A stretch of 64,000 bases of DNA from Hyphomonadaceae bacterium (lineage in GTDB: Bacteria > Pseudomonadota > Alphaproteobacteria > Caulobacterales > Hyphomonadaceae): the NCBI GenBank assembly GCA_016714495.1, contig JADKDU010000007.1, positions 62,001 through 126,000 on the forward strand, given 5' to 3'. A program made the position numbers and the translations under genes. Of the stretch, positions 26,914 to 35,759 are shown one piece after another. Numbering within the stretch: the first letter of the stretch is position 1; every line of letters begins with the position of its first letter. The notes under the pieces were generated by a model that ran no database searches, was not told where the DNA came from, and worked only from the letters and a program-made list of their open reading frames with translations.

Positions 26914-27300
26914 GTGGAGCGGCTCAATCCGATCTGGATCAATGTCGCATTCGCACTGCTGTTCCCCGTGCTTGCCGTGCTGGTGATCGGGTCGGAACAT
27001 GCCGGCGAGGTTTGTAGCGGCGTGATGGGCGGTTCGGACGAGACGGCGCGGTTCTGGTACGAGATTCCGTGCAGCCCGGATATGCGCGACCGGGCGGGGC
27101 TTGGCGGATATGCCTGGGCCTATGTCGGCATGTTCGTGGCGACAGGAATCTATTCCGGCGTCCTGTTTCCCGCGATCACAGGCCTGACCGGCGTCATTCT
27201 GGAAAGGGCGGCGCCGCGCTGGACCAATCGGGTGGACTGGATTGTAACAGCGGTTCTGGCGGTCATTCCGGTCGTGGCGCTGTTCATCGCTTTCGGTTAA
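26914..27300 (+). CDS. Four-helix-type membrane protein, 128 aa
   Basis: Starts at GTG 26914, 11 bp after the SDR gene. Hydrophobic segments at about residues 8-27 (INVAFALLFPVLAVLVIG), 66-88 (YAWAYVGMFVATGIYSGV) and 104-126 (VDWIVTAVLAVIPVVALFIAFG) indicate three transmembrane helices. The loop between the first two contains two Cys (EVCSGVMGG, EIPCSPDM) that may pair in the periplasm. The family is not recognised. It probably shares a transcript with the SDR gene. Confidence 0.65.
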   Translation: MERLNPIWINVAFALLFPVLAVLVIGSEHAGEVCSGVMGGSDETARFWYEIPCSPDMRDRAGLGGYAWAYVGMFVATGIYSGVLFPAITGLTGVILERAAPRWTNRVDWIVTAVLAVIPVVALFIAFG

Positions 27301-27421
27301 TGCGAAAAGTCACGGGAAATGCGCTAAATTCGCGTGTGGAACGCGTGTTGCTGCGCCACAGTTGACCGTCATTCGCTGTCCCGCCAAAACGCGGAATACA
27401 GCTCTCAGGGGAAACGAAACC

Positions 27422-28507
27422 ATGGCCCGCATCACGTTGCGTCAGTTGCTCGACCACGCCGCCGAGCACAGCTACGGGCTGCCCGCCTTCAACATCAACA
27501 ACATGGAACAGGCGCTGGCCATCATGGAGGCCGCCGAGAAGGTCGACGCTCCGGTGATCATGCAGGCAAGCCGCGGCGCCCGCTCCTACGCCAACGACAT
27601 CGTGCTGAAGCACATCATCGACGCTTGCGCCGAGATGTACCCCAACATCCCGATCTGCATGCACCAGGACCACGGCAACGGCCCGGCGACCTGCGCCACC
27701 GCGATCCAGTTCGGCTTCACCTCGGTGATGATGGATGGCTCGCTGAAGGAAGACGCGAAGACGCCGGCCGACTACGCCTATAACGTCGATGTCACCCGTC
27801 GCGTGACCGAGATGGCGCATGCGTGCGGCGTGTCAGTGGAAGGCGAGCTGGGCGTGCTGGGTTCGCTTGAGACGGGCATGGGCGAAGCCGAGGACGGCCA
27901 TGGCGCCGAGGGCAAGCTGGACCACTCGCAGTTGCTGACGGACCCGGACCAGGCGGTCGATTTCGTGCGCGAGACGCAGGTTGACGCGCTGGCGATCGCC
28001 ATGGGCACCAGCCACGGCGCCTACAAGTTCACGCGCAAGCCCGACGGCGAAGTGCTGGCAATGAACGTGATCGAGGAAATTCACCGTCGCCTGCCGAACA
28101 CGCACCTTGTGATGCATGGCTCGTCGTCGGTTCCCCAGGACCTGCAGGACGAGATCAACAAGTATGGCGGCAAGATGCCTCAAACCTGGGGCGTGCCAGT
28201 GGAAGAAATCCAGCGCGGCATCAAGCACGGCGTACGCAAGATCAACATCGACACCGACAACCGCATGGCGATCACGGGCGCGATCCGCAAAGTGTTCGCC
28301 GAAAAGCCGGGCGAGTTCGACCCGCGCAGCTATCTGAAGCCCGCCAAGGAAGCGATGCGCAAGGTCTGCATCCAGCGCTATCAGGAGTTCGGTTGCGAGG
28401 GCATGGCGAGCAAGATCAAGCCGGTGTCGCTGGCCGTGATGGCGAAGAAATACGCCGCCGGCGACCTCGCCCCGCGCATCGCCGTGACGGCGAAAGCGGC
28501 CGAGTAA
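27422..28507 (+). CDS. fba: Class II fructose-bisphosphate aldolase
   Basis: A 361-aa zinc-dependent aldolase interconverting fructose-1,6-bisphosphate and triose phosphates. The metal and substrate motifs are intact: MHQDHGNGPATC, EGELGVLGSLETGMGEAEDG, MGTSHGAYKF, MHGSSSVPQ and INIDTDNRMA. This long form with the ETG..EAEDG insertion is the Calvin-type class IIB aldolase, often also acting on sedoheptulose bisphosphate. It completes the tkt-gap-pgk-fba block. ATG 27422 gives MARITLRQLLDHAA, the family start. Confidence 0.96.
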   Translation: MARITLRQLLDHAAEHSYGLPAFNINNMEQALAIMEAAEKVDAPVIMQASRGARSYANDIVLKHIIDACAEMYPNIPICMHQDHGNGPATCATAIQFGFTSVMMDGSLKEDAKTPADYAYNVDVTRRVTEMAHACGVSVEGELGVLGSLETGMGEAEDGHGAEGKLDHSQLLTDPDQAVDFVRETQVDALAIAMGTSHGAYKFTRKPDGEVLAMNVIEEIHRRLPNTHLVMHGSSSVPQDLQDEINKYGGKMPQTWGVPVEEIQRGIKHGVRKINIDTDNRMAITGAIRKVFAEKPGEFDPRSYLKPAKEAMRKVCIQRYQEFGCEGMASKIKPVSLAVMAKKYAAGDLAPRIAVTAKAAE

Positions 28508-28642
28508 GCGTCCAGCATCGAAGACATTCACACGCTGTGAGCAGACCGCCCACAGGCTTGTGCTTTTTGGTTCGCTCCGGCGATCGCCTGCCGGCGGGAT
28601 AATGGCGCCCGTTGATTAATCAGGAAAAACGTCCCAGCCCGC

Positions 28643-28657
28643 TTAACACGTGTTTAT
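28643..28657. promoter_or_regulatory. CtrA-box-like sequence before the TIR-like gene
   Basis: TTAA, seven bases, then TTAT (28643-28657), one mismatch from the CtrA consensus TTAA-N7-TTAA, about 100 bp before the next gene start. CtrA control is typical in this group, but a single near-match is weak evidence. Confidence 0.3.
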
Positions 28658-28758
28658 TGGGGCGCCTGATTCGCCTGCTGGTTTAATCCCATAGCGCTGT
28701 GGATAACCCTGTGGAGGATTTAGCCGGCCGAGAGAACGCGCGGCTGGGGAATTCGGGG

Positions 28759-30006
28759 ATGGCAGACCAGGGATACAATCCGGGCGCTTATCCGCTTTTC
28801 AAAAGCGGACTTGGCGATGCGAGTTGGACAGGCAGGCAAAAGCGTTGCCTCGTTCTCGACCCGTCGCACGACGCCAACCCAGACGTGCGCAAGCATGCGG
28901 ACATGCTGTGGCGACACGTGATCGAGCCGGCGGCGATGATCGCGAATTACGCCGCCCGCCGGGCCGACCGGACGTATGAGAACACGCCGACCGACCAGCC
29001 GCTGATCGACGCCCTGTTGGACGATGACCTGATCATCGCCGTCCCATCCTTCGGCAATCCGCGCGTGTTCTACGAGACGGCGCTGGCGCAAGCGGCGGCG
29101 CGACCGTTGATCCTGATGGTCGAGGAAGGCCAGGATCTTGGCTTCGACCCACGTAACGCGGAGATCGTCACTTACAGGCTCGATGGGGAAAGCCTGCATA
29201 GCCCCACGAACGTTGTGCGGCTGCAGACCGTGATCCGTGAGGTCGAAGAGCGCGCGGGCCCCGGCTGCAACGGTTTCCGGCCAGGCGCCGTCGCCCTCAA
29301 CGGCAGTGGCGCGGGCAGCATCCAGTTCGACCGCGGCGGCGGCGCCTCGCTTGATCGAAAGCTCGACATGATGCGCAAAGCGCGAGCACGCATCGACATC
29401 ATGGGTATCTCCAGTCTGGCTCTGCCCACACATCCGGGCATGGCGGATGTGCTTCGAGCCTGCGTCGACTGCGGCGTGGAAATTCGTGTCCTCCAGAGCG
29501 CCCCGAACAATCCCGGCTTGATCTCGCTGATCGGCGCGCGACAAACGGATCGGCTCGGCGCTGTTAGCGCGCAGATAGCAGCAGCAGCCCAAGCCTGGCG
29601 CGACGCCGCCGAAGCTGCTGGGCCTGATCTGTCCCTCACCGTTCGTCGCACGCGCACGTCGTTGCCGATGGCGAACATGTTGAGCACCGATCGTGCGGTG
29701 GTGGCGACGCCTTACCTGCGCAGTCGCGCCACAGCGGCAAGCCCGACCGTGTTCGCGACGGCAAGCGATCACTACCATCAGATCATGGGTGAGGAGTTCG
29801 GGATGCTCTGGGCCGAAGCCGCCACACTTTTCCGATTTGAGCCCCGCGCACGGCGCTTGCCGGAGGCCAAGATGGAACGCCTGACGCCTGGCGTACGCAC
29901 GCCGCTTCTCAAGGTGCGCAGTGCTGCGAGCGCAGCTGCTCCGCTCTCAAAGCCCGTTCGCACGAAAAGCGAACGCGGCTTTGCGGTCATCCGCTCCATT
30001 CGCTAG
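28759..30006 (+). CDS. Two-domain protein: TIR/deoxyribosyltransferase-like plus PLD/DUF5919-like
   Basis: A 415-aa soluble protein of unknown function. Residues 27-165 follow the pattern of TIR-like nucleoside deoxyribosyltransferase folds: CLVLDP, IEPAA, the stretch LIDALLDDDLIIAVPSFGNP, RVFYETALAQAAARPLILM with a candidate catalytic Glu106, and a later FDPRN..IVTYRL. Residues about 210-385 contain KARARIDIMGI, GVEIRVLQSAP, STDRAVVATPYLRS and DHYHQIMGEEFGMLW, the layout of PLD-like/DUF5919 C-terminal domains. The pairing is typical of bacterial signalling or immunity effectors (inference). ATG 28759 has a GGGG-type site; GTG 28699 is possible. Confidence 0.68.
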   Translation: MADQGYNPGAYPLFKSGLGDASWTGRQKRCLVLDPSHDANPDVRKHADMLWRHVIEPAAMIANYAARRADRTYENTPTDQPLIDALLDDDLIIAVPSFGNPRVFYETALAQAAARPLILMVEEGQDLGFDPRNAEIVTYRLDGESLHSPTNVVRLQTVIREVEERAGPGCNGFRPGAVALNGSGAGSIQFDRGGGASLDRKLDMMRKARARIDIMGISSLALPTHPGMADVLRACVDCGVEIRVLQSAPNNPGLISLIGARQTDRLGAVSAQIAAAAQAWRDAAEAAGPDLSLTVRRTRTSLPMANMLSTDRAVVATPYLRSRATAASPTVFATASDHYHQIMGEEFGMLWAEAATLFRFEPRARRLPEAKMERLTPGVRTPLLKVRSAASAAAPLSKPVRTKSERGFAVIRSIR

Positions 30007-30090
30007 GCCCGACAAAGTCGGCATGGCGGTTTTGGAGGGTTCTTTGGCCCGCGATCGGGTTGCGGCGGCGACGCTGCGCTTTAGGTTCGC

Positions 30091-30339
30091 ATGATGCTCG
30101 AGATGCGCCCCAACTGCGAATGCTGCGATAAGGACCTCGATCCGACGGCGCGGGATGCGCGCATCTGTTCGTTCGAATGCACCTATTGCGCGGACTGCGC
30201 TGGGCAGACGCTGAAGGGCAAATGCCCGAACTGCGGCGGCGCGCTCGTCGAGCGGCCGGCGCGCGCAACCGACAAGTTGGGGAGATTTCCGGCATCGACC
30301 GTCCGCAAGGTGAAGCCCGCCGGGTGCGAGGCCGCTTGA
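30091..30339 (+). CDS. DUF1272 zinc-ribbon protein
   Basis: An 82-aa protein with four Cys pairs: RPNCECCDKDL, ARICSFECTYC, CADCAGQ and KCPNCGG, the full DUF1272 pattern. It should bind two zinc ions; function unknown. The C-terminal 30 residues are basic and not conserved. ATG 30091 or 30094 may be used. It ends 30 bp before thiE. Confidence 0.88.
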   Translation: MMLEMRPNCECCDKDLDPTARDARICSFECTYCADCAGQTLKGKCPNCGGALVERPARATDKLGRFPASTVRKVKPAGCEAA

Positions 30340-30369
30340 CGGCGTCGGCGGCAGGCGTACTCCACGGCC

Positions 30370-31023
30370 ATGCCGCGCCGTTGCCGTCTTTATCTCATCA
30401 CGCCGCCGGAAGTTCCGGATGTAGCAGCGTTCACGCGGGAGCTTGAACAGGCGCTCGATGGCGGAGATGTCGCGTCTGTGCAGATCCGGTTGAAGTCGCG
30501 CGACGGCGTTGCGGCGCCGGACGGCCATATCCTCGAACTGGGGCGCCAGATCATTGCGCGTGCGCAGGATCGCGGCGTTGCGGTGCTGATCAATGATCGG
30601 CCCGACCTCGCGGCCGGGCTGGGCGCCGATGGCGTTCATATCGGCCAGCAGGACATGCCCTATGCGCGCGCGCGCAAGCTGGTGGGCGACGGGGCGATTG
30701 TGGGCGTTACCTGTCACGCCAGCCGGCATCTCGCGATGGAGGCGGGCGAAGCTGGCGCAGACTATGTGGCGTTCGGCGCCTTCTATCCGACCCAGACCAA
30801 GGACCCGGCGACGCGCGCGGAACTGGAACTGCTGACCTGGTGGCAAGAGATGATGGAACTGCCCTGCGTCGCCATCGGCGGGATCACCACCGAGAATGCC
30901 AGGCCGCTGGTCGAGGCAGGGGCGGATTTCCTTGCGGTTTCGGCCGGGGTCTGGGGGGGGCCGGGCGGCCCAGGCGAAGCGGTTAAGGCTTTCAACACGC
31001 TGTTCGACGAATTGGCGACGTAA
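30370..31023 (+). CDS. thiE: Thiamine-phosphate synthase
   Basis: A 217-aa TIM-barrel enzyme joining hydroxymethylpyrimidine diphosphate and thiazole phosphate to thiamine phosphate. Key segments: VQIRLKSRDG (pyrophosphate Lys), VLINDRPDLAAGLGADGVHIGQQDMP, VGVTCHASRH where classical ThiE has GxSxH, YVAFGAFYPTQTK, and AIGGITTENA. No TPP riboswitch or other thi gene was seen nearby, so it is a solitary thi gene. Thiamine would supply the tkt cofactor, but that is no more than context. Confidence 0.9.
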   Translation: MPRRCRLYLITPPEVPDVAAFTRELEQALDGGDVASVQIRLKSRDGVAAPDGHILELGRQIIARAQDRGVAVLINDRPDLAAGLGADGVHIGQQDMPYARARKLVGDGAIVGVTCHASRHLAMEAGEAGADYVAFGAFYPTQTKDPATRAELELLTWWQEMMELPCVAIGGITTENARPLVEAGADFLAVSAGVWGGPGGPGEAVKAFNTLFDELAT

Positions 31024-31159
31024 GCCACACCCCGGAAAAAGCGAACAAAGCTTGCGCTTTGGGCTCTGCCCGCTAAGGGAACGGCGCACTTTAAGTGAGT
31101 GTCGGATTCCCACTTTCGGCCTACCCGAAAGCGATCCGACGCAGCGAAGGCTGTTTGAC

Positions 31160-31987
31160 ATGTCCCGTCCCTCCCCCACCGTCACCGTGATGATGGATGC
31201 TGCGCGCGCTGCTGGCCGCCGGCTGATCCGTGATTTTGGCGAAGTCGAAAACCTGCAGGTCTCCAAGAAAGGACCCTCTGATTTCGTTTCCGCCGCCGAC
31301 CAGAAAGCCGAAGAGATCATCCGCAAGAGCCTCGAGAAGACGCGTCCGGGCTATGGCTTCCTGCTGGAAGAAGGCGGCGAAGTTCTCGGATCGGACAAGA
31401 CGCACCGCTTCATCATCGATCCGCTCGACGGCACGTTGAACTTTCTGCACGGCATTCCGCACTTTGCGGTCTCGATCGGACTGGAGCGCGACGGCAAATT
31501 GCGCGCGGGCGTCGTGCATGATCCGATGCGCAACGAGACGTTCTGGGCCGAAGAAAACCAGGGCGCGTGGCTCGACAACAAACGCCTGCGTGTCGCTTCG
31601 CGCCGCAAGCTTTCCGAAGCGGTCGTCACCACGGGCATTCCGCAGCTTGGCAAGGACGGCGGGGAGAAGTTCATTGACGAGCTGGCGCGCGTGCGCGCCG
31701 AAGTCGCCGCTGTACGCCGTTTCGGTTCGGCGGCGCTTGACCTTGCCTGGGTCGCCGCCGGGCGTTTCGACGGCTTCTGGGAACGTGGCTTGCAGCTGTG
31801 GGATATCGCGGCGGGCTTTGTGCTGATGCAGGAAGCCGGCGGCATGGTGACCGGCCTCGACAAGAAGGATCCGACGCGAGGTTCATTCGTCGCCGCCAAC
31901 ACAAGCCTGGCGCCGAAGATTACGGAATTGGTCGAGGGCAGGCTGAAAAAGCCAGCCGCCGGCAGCAAGCTGCTGAAGCCGCTCTAG
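31160..31987 (+). CDS. suhB: Inositol monophosphatase family protein (SuhB-like)
   Basis: A 275-aa Mg-dependent phosphatase. It contains the metal sites LLEEGGE, IDPLDGTLNFLHG and LWDIAAGFVLMQEAGG with the usual spacing. Substrates in the family are inositol phosphates and related sugars; SuhB also affects rRNA transcription in some bacteria. ATG 31160 matches the family start. It overlaps the end of the convergent DUF533 gene by 4 bp. Confidence 0.93.
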   Translation: MSRPSPTVTVMMDAARAAGRRLIRDFGEVENLQVSKKGPSDFVSAADQKAEEIIRKSLEKTRPGYGFLLEEGGEVLGSDKTHRFIIDPLDGTLNFLHGIPHFAVSIGLERDGKLRAGVVHDPMRNETFWAEENQGAWLDNKRLRVASRRKLSEAVVTTGIPQLGKDGGEKFIDELARVRAEVAAVRRFGSAALDLAWVAAGRFDGFWERGLQLWDIAAGFVLMQEAGGMVTGLDKKDPTRGSFVAANTSLAPKITELVEGRLKKPAAGSKLLKPL

Positions 31988-32817
31988 GCTTTCGCGCGCG
32001 AGGCGCCTGCATCGATCTGCGCGACAAGGCCTTCCTCGAGGCCAAGCGCCACGGCGAGGTTCATCAGGAACGCCTTTTCCTTCATGCCATCGGGCTCGAT
32101 CGCGATGCGCGCGGCGGTGTAGGCCTGTGTTGCAAGCGCTGGCGTGTTCGCCGCGGCCGCCAGCTCGGCGATCGTGGCTGGCTTTGCAAATTCCGCATCG
32201 AGGAATTTGGCGGCATGCACGTCAAGGCCCGCTTCCTCCAGCGCGCCGACGATGCGCGAGCGTTCGGCATTGTCGATGGCGCCGTCGCTGGCGGCGGCTG
32301 CGATCATGGCGCGTAGAACCAGCATCGACGTCGCATTGTCCTGCTCGATATCGCCCGTTTCGCCAAAGGGACTGGCGTCTGGCGCCGCCTCGATCTGATC
32401 GGGGGCTTCAGGCGTCTTTCCAGACTGGTGGTTCCGCCAAGCCTTGTAGGCAAGTCCGCCAACCATGGCGAGGCCGCCGACCGTCGCGGCGCTGCCGACA
32501 AGCCCGCGGCCGCCACGCGTACCCAGAAGCAGCAGACCGAGACCGCCCAGCGCCGCCCCGGTCGCCATCTTGTTCTGGGTGGCGAAGGCCTTGGCCTGTT
32601 CGAAGAGATCGCCGCCGGACTTGCCCGTTGCGTCCTTCAGCGCCGCATCAGCCTTGGCGCCGATGCCGGTCTTCTGCTCGATCGCGGCTGCGCCGTCCTT
32701 CATGCCGGAGACGCTGTCGTTGAGCAGGCCGCCGAGCATTCCGCCGACCTTGTCGAGCGGATTGCTTCCCTCGCTCGCGCCGAACATCTGGTTGAGCAGC
32801 TTCTTGGCGTCGAACAT
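31984..32817 (-). CDS. DUF533/TerB-like membrane-associated protein
   Basis: A 277-aa protein. N-terminal segment MFDAKKLLNQMFGA with a glycine-rich stretch, a hydrophobic Gly-rich region at about residues 90-126 (GAALGGLGLLLLGTRGGRGLVG), and a C-terminal acidic helical domain (MLVLRAMIAAAASDGAIDNAE, IVGALEEAGLD) typical of DUF533/TerB. Relatives such as YebE are inner membrane proteins of unknown role. ATG 32817 has an AGAGGA site. The in-frame extension to 32916 is not conserved. Confidence 0.87.
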   Translation of the reverse strand: MFDAKKLLNQMFGASEGSNPLDKVGGMLGGLLNDSVSGMKDGAAAIEQKTGIGAKADAALKDATGKSGGDLFEQAKAFATQNKMATGAALGGLGLLLLGTRGGRGLVGSAATVGGLAMVGGLAYKAWRNHQSGKTPEAPDQIEAAPDASPFGETGDIEQDNATSMLVLRAMIAAAASDGAIDNAERSRIVGALEEAGLDVHAAKFLDAEFAKPATIAELAAAANTPALATQAYTAARIAIEPDGMKEKAFLMNLAVALGLEEGLVAQIDAGASRAKA

Positions 32818-32866
32818 GGGAGCATCCTCTAAGCGCATTTGCTTCTCGCTTGCCGCCCCTTCTATC

Positions 32867-33280
32867 TCAGGAGGCGCATACAGGCGACGGTATTTTCTCT
32901 GCGACCGCAGCTGCATCCACTTTTGGCGGCAAGAGTTTCAAGCCCTCCTCGCCATTTGTCTTTATCGCCGCCGGGGCGCCCTCGCCAAATTCAACAAGAG
33001 CGCCGTCTTTGAAGATGAACGTGTAGTTGGACGGCGCCCACTGAAAGAAATCGTCCATCCGGTTCAGATAGGTCATCGATTTGTAGCGCCCCGTTTCGCC
33101 AGAAACGTTCGGGCAAGACCGCATGGCTCCCTTCACCTGAGCTTCGGACATGCCGATCTTGATGTCGTGATAGCCGTTGCTGAACGACACACACCCGCCG
33201 GAAATCAGTAGGGCAAGCGCAGGGACAACAAACTTCACGCCAAGACTGCCTTTGATCTTCAGGGCCGTTGGGAGATGCAT
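32867..33280 (-). CDS. Predicted lipoprotein, SmpA/OmlA-like
   Basis: A 137-aa protein with a hydrophobic signal VKFVVPALALLISGGC (lipobox ISGGC). The mature part starts FSNGYHDIKIGMSEAQVKGAM, the short 'IGMSEAQV' turn of SmpA/OmlA-type domains, followed by a beta region (YTFIFKDGALVEFGEG). Two conserved-looking Cys residues (SCPNV, SPVCAS) may pair. ATG 33280 is given; GTG 33238 would place the signal peptide at the very start. No function is known. Confidence 0.7.
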   Translation of the reverse strand: MHLPTALKIKGSLGVKFVVPALALLISGGCVSFSNGYHDIKIGMSEAQVKGAMRSCPNVSGETGRYKSMTYLNRMDDFFQWAPSNYTFIFKDGALVEFGEGAPAAIKTNGEEGLKLLPPKVDAAAVAEKIPSPVCAS

Positions 33281-33358
33281 GCTGTTCCAATAGAGCGGAT
33301 CACTCCGCTTTCAAAGCCGCGGCAAGCTTCTTAGCGGACCGGTGGAACGGCTTGTCCG

Positions 33359-33697
33359 CTATTCTTCCTCGAACGACCAGAACGCACGCACTTCAAGCCT
33401 GCCAGCGCGCGCCATGGGATGCCTTGCTGCGATCTCGACTGCTTCATCAAGGCTATCGCATTCGAGGATATCGAAACCGACGATCACTTCCTTGGACTCG
33501 GTGAAAGGCCCATCCGTGACCAGCTTGCGCCCGGCGCGCACACGCACTGTCTTGGCGGCGCCGGCGGGACGGAGGCGGTCACCGGTAATGCGTTTGCCGC
33601 CCTTTTCCAGGTCATCGACCCAGGTTTCGATCTCGCCGGGAACTTCAGGCTTGGCGTCGGGATTGCTGTCGGTGGCGACGAACATCATGAAACGCAT
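33359..33697 (-). CDS. YciI family protein (DGPF domain)
   Basis: A 112-aa cytoplasmic ferredoxin-like-fold protein. It begins MRFMMFVATDSNPDAK and has the family block VTDGPFTESKEVIVGFDI, followed by AVEIAARHPMARAGRLEVR. These proteins often accompany ECF sigma factors (SigJ-type), but none lies here. It ends about 75 bp before the ABC exporter gene on the same strand. Confidence 0.92.
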   Translation of the reverse strand: MRFMMFVATDSNPDAKPEVPGEIETWVDDLEKGGKRITGDRLRPAGAAKTVRVRAGRKLVTDGPFTESKEVIVGFDILECDSLDEAVEIAARHPMARAGRLEVRAFWSFEEE

Positions 33698-33771
33698 CGT
33701 TCTGTCCTTTGCGGGCCAAAACCTGAGGACGGCCGCACGGATCGTTACCCGACATTTGGCGCAGCCATAAA

Positions 33772-35610
33772 TCAGGCGCTGGTGAACTGCATTTCGGCGA
33801 GCTTGGCGTAAAGGCCGCCGGCGCTGACCAGGCTTTCATGGCTGCCCTGCTCGACGACGCGGCCCTGATCGAGCACGATGATGCGGTTGGCGCGCCGGAC
33901 GGTCGCGAGACGGTGGGCGATAACCAGCGTGGTGCGGCCTTGGCTGGCCTGGTCGAGCGCTTTCTGGACGAGCCGCTCGTTGGCGGCGTCGAGCGCGCTG
34001 GTCGCTTCGTCGAGCAGCATCACGGGGGCGCCGCGCACGAGAGCGCGGGCGATGGCGATACGTTGGCGTTCGCCGCCGGACAGCTGGCGGCCCTTGGCGC
34101 CGACTTCCGCCGCCAGACCGCCGCGTTGTTCGAGAAAGGCAAAGGCTTCGGCCTTTCGCAGGGCCTCGCGGACTTCATCGTCGTTCGCGCCGGCGCGGCC
34201 GAAGCGGACATTGCCTGCCGCGTCGCCGGAGAAGATCGGGGCTTCTTGCGGCACATAGGCGAAGCGGGCGCGCCATTCGCTGGGATCGGCTTCGCGCGCG
34301 TCGAGGCCATCGAGCGTGACAGCGCCGGTCTGCGGATCGAAGAAGCGCAGCAGCATGCGGAAGACGGTGGACTTGCCCGCGCCTGACGGACCGACCAGCG
34401 CGACGAGTTCGCCAGGCTTTGCTTCGAAAGTCACATCCTTCAGCGATGGGCCTTGCGCCGCGGGATAGGAGAACGAGACGCCATCGAGCCTCACATGGCC
34501 GGCCAGTTTTGCAGGCATGGGTTTCGGATTGGCCGGGGCGGCAATGTCGGGCCGCTGTTCCAGGATCTCCACCGCGCGCACTGCGGCGCCGGACGCGCGC
34601 ATGGCGTCGCCCATTACTTCAGCAACCGTCGCGAAGCCGCCGACGCCGAATACCGCAAGCAGGACGAACTGCATGAAGGCGCCGACTGTCATGGCGCCGG
34701 ACTGCACTTCAAGCGCGCCAATCCAGATGACGCCCGTGACACCCGCAAACATCAGGGCGATGATGATGCCGGTGAGCCAGGCGCGTGCGCCAATGCGCGC
34801 GAGCGCAGCCTTGAACGCCGCTTCGATGGCGGAACGGAAGCGTGTCTCGCGTTCCTTCTCCATGCCATAGGCCTGCACAAGATCGATGGCATCGATCGTC
34901 TCGGTCGCCTCAGCGGCGGCATCAGCGATGCGATCCTGCGCGCTGACGGATAGTTTGCGCACGCGGCGGCCCATGCCGAGGATCGGCAGAATAAGCACGG
35001 GCGCCAGGATGAACAGTATGCCGGTTAGCTTCCAGGAGGTAATGAACATCAGGATCAGCGCGCCGACGGACGTCACGAAGGAACGAACCGCCATCGAGAA
35101 AGTCGAGCCGAAAAAGGTCTCGATCAGCGTGACGTCCGCCGTGAGACGCGAGACAGCTTCGCCGGTCTTCAGCTTCGAGAAGTAGGCCGGCGACAGCGAC
35201 ATCAGCCGCGCATAGACGTCGCCGCGCAAGTCAGCGGCCAGCCGTTCGCCGAAGCGCGAGAAAAAATAGAACCGCACGGCAGACGCAACGCCCAGCGCCA
35301 GCGCAATCCCGATCATCGCGCTAAAGCCGGCATTGATCAGCGCCGGATCGAAGCTCTGGAACGCATTGTTGCCCAGCCACTGGACCGGGAAAGTGATGGC
35401 GAGGTTCAGGACGGCTGCGATCAACAGGAAGGCCACGGCCAGCACGGCGGTGGTTCGCTGCCGCTTCATATAGGGCGCCAGCTTGAGCAGGGGCCCCAGC
35501 GAGCGCGACTTCTCCCGCTCCGGCCCGCCCTCGCCCCAGCGCTGGGCCCCAGCCGTCCGGTCGAAGCTGGCGCTGCCGCCGCTGCTCGATTGGCTGGTCC
35601 CGTCGCTCAT
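33772..35610 (-). CDS. ABC transporter, fused permease/ATPase (MsbA-like exporter)
   Basis: A 612-aa half-transporter. After a polar N-terminus of about 45 residues come six transmembrane helices in the type I exporter domain (about 55-345), then the ATPase domain with Walker A GPSGAGKST, Q-loop YVPQEAP, signature LSGGERQRIAIARALV and Walker B VMLLDEATSALD. It acts as a homodimer in the inner membrane. Drug, lipid and peptide export are all possible. The N-terminus has a Ser/Gly-rich lead (SQSSSGGSAS). It is divergent from rpmE. Confidence 0.93.
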   Translation of the reverse strand: MSDGTSQSSSGGSASFDRTAGAQRWGEGGPEREKSRSLGPLLKLAPYMKRQRTTAVLAVAFLLIAAVLNLAITFPVQWLGNNAFQSFDPALINAGFSAMIGIALALGVASAVRFYFFSRFGERLAADLRGDVYARLMSLSPAYFSKLKTGEAVSRLTADVTLIETFFGSTFSMAVRSFVTSVGALILMFITSWKLTGILFILAPVLILPILGMGRRVRKLSVSAQDRIADAAAEATETIDAIDLVQAYGMEKERETRFRSAIEAAFKAALARIGARAWLTGIIIALMFAGVTGVIWIGALEVQSGAMTVGAFMQFVLLAVFGVGGFATVAEVMGDAMRASGAAVRAVEILEQRPDIAAPANPKPMPAKLAGHVRLDGVSFSYPAAQGPSLKDVTFEAKPGELVALVGPSGAGKSTVFRMLLRFFDPQTGAVTLDGLDAREADPSEWRARFAYVPQEAPIFSGDAAGNVRFGRAGANDDEVREALRKAEAFAFLEQRGGLAAEVGAKGRQLSGGERQRIAIARALVRGAPVMLLDEATSALDAANERLVQKALDQASQGRTTLVIAHRLATVRRANRIIVLDQGRVVEQGSHESLVSAGGLYAKLAEMQFTSA

Positions 35611-35713
35611 TCAGCCCTCAAAACCGATGATTTTGGTCTATACAAGGGCCAAGCTTGCCAGTGCCGCCCTGTTCGGGTATGAGCCCCGCTCCCGAATTCA
35701 GCAAGGCTCCCCG

Positions 35714-35725
35714 GGCGTTAACGCC
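35714..35725. promoter_or_regulatory. Perfect 12-bp palindrome GGCGTTAACGCC before rpmE
   Basis: A self-complementary 12-mer 35 bp upstream of the rpmE start, in the spacer divergent from the ABC exporter. It contains a GTTAAC core. It could be an operator; no family was assigned. Confidence 0.4.
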
Positions 35726-35759
35726 AGAGGGACCCTTGCGCAGCCGCCAGAGACTTCCG

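Noticed and set aside
30340..30369. A TPP riboswitch before thiE
   Set aside because: The spacer to the preceding gene is only about 30 bp, with no room or sequence for a THI element.
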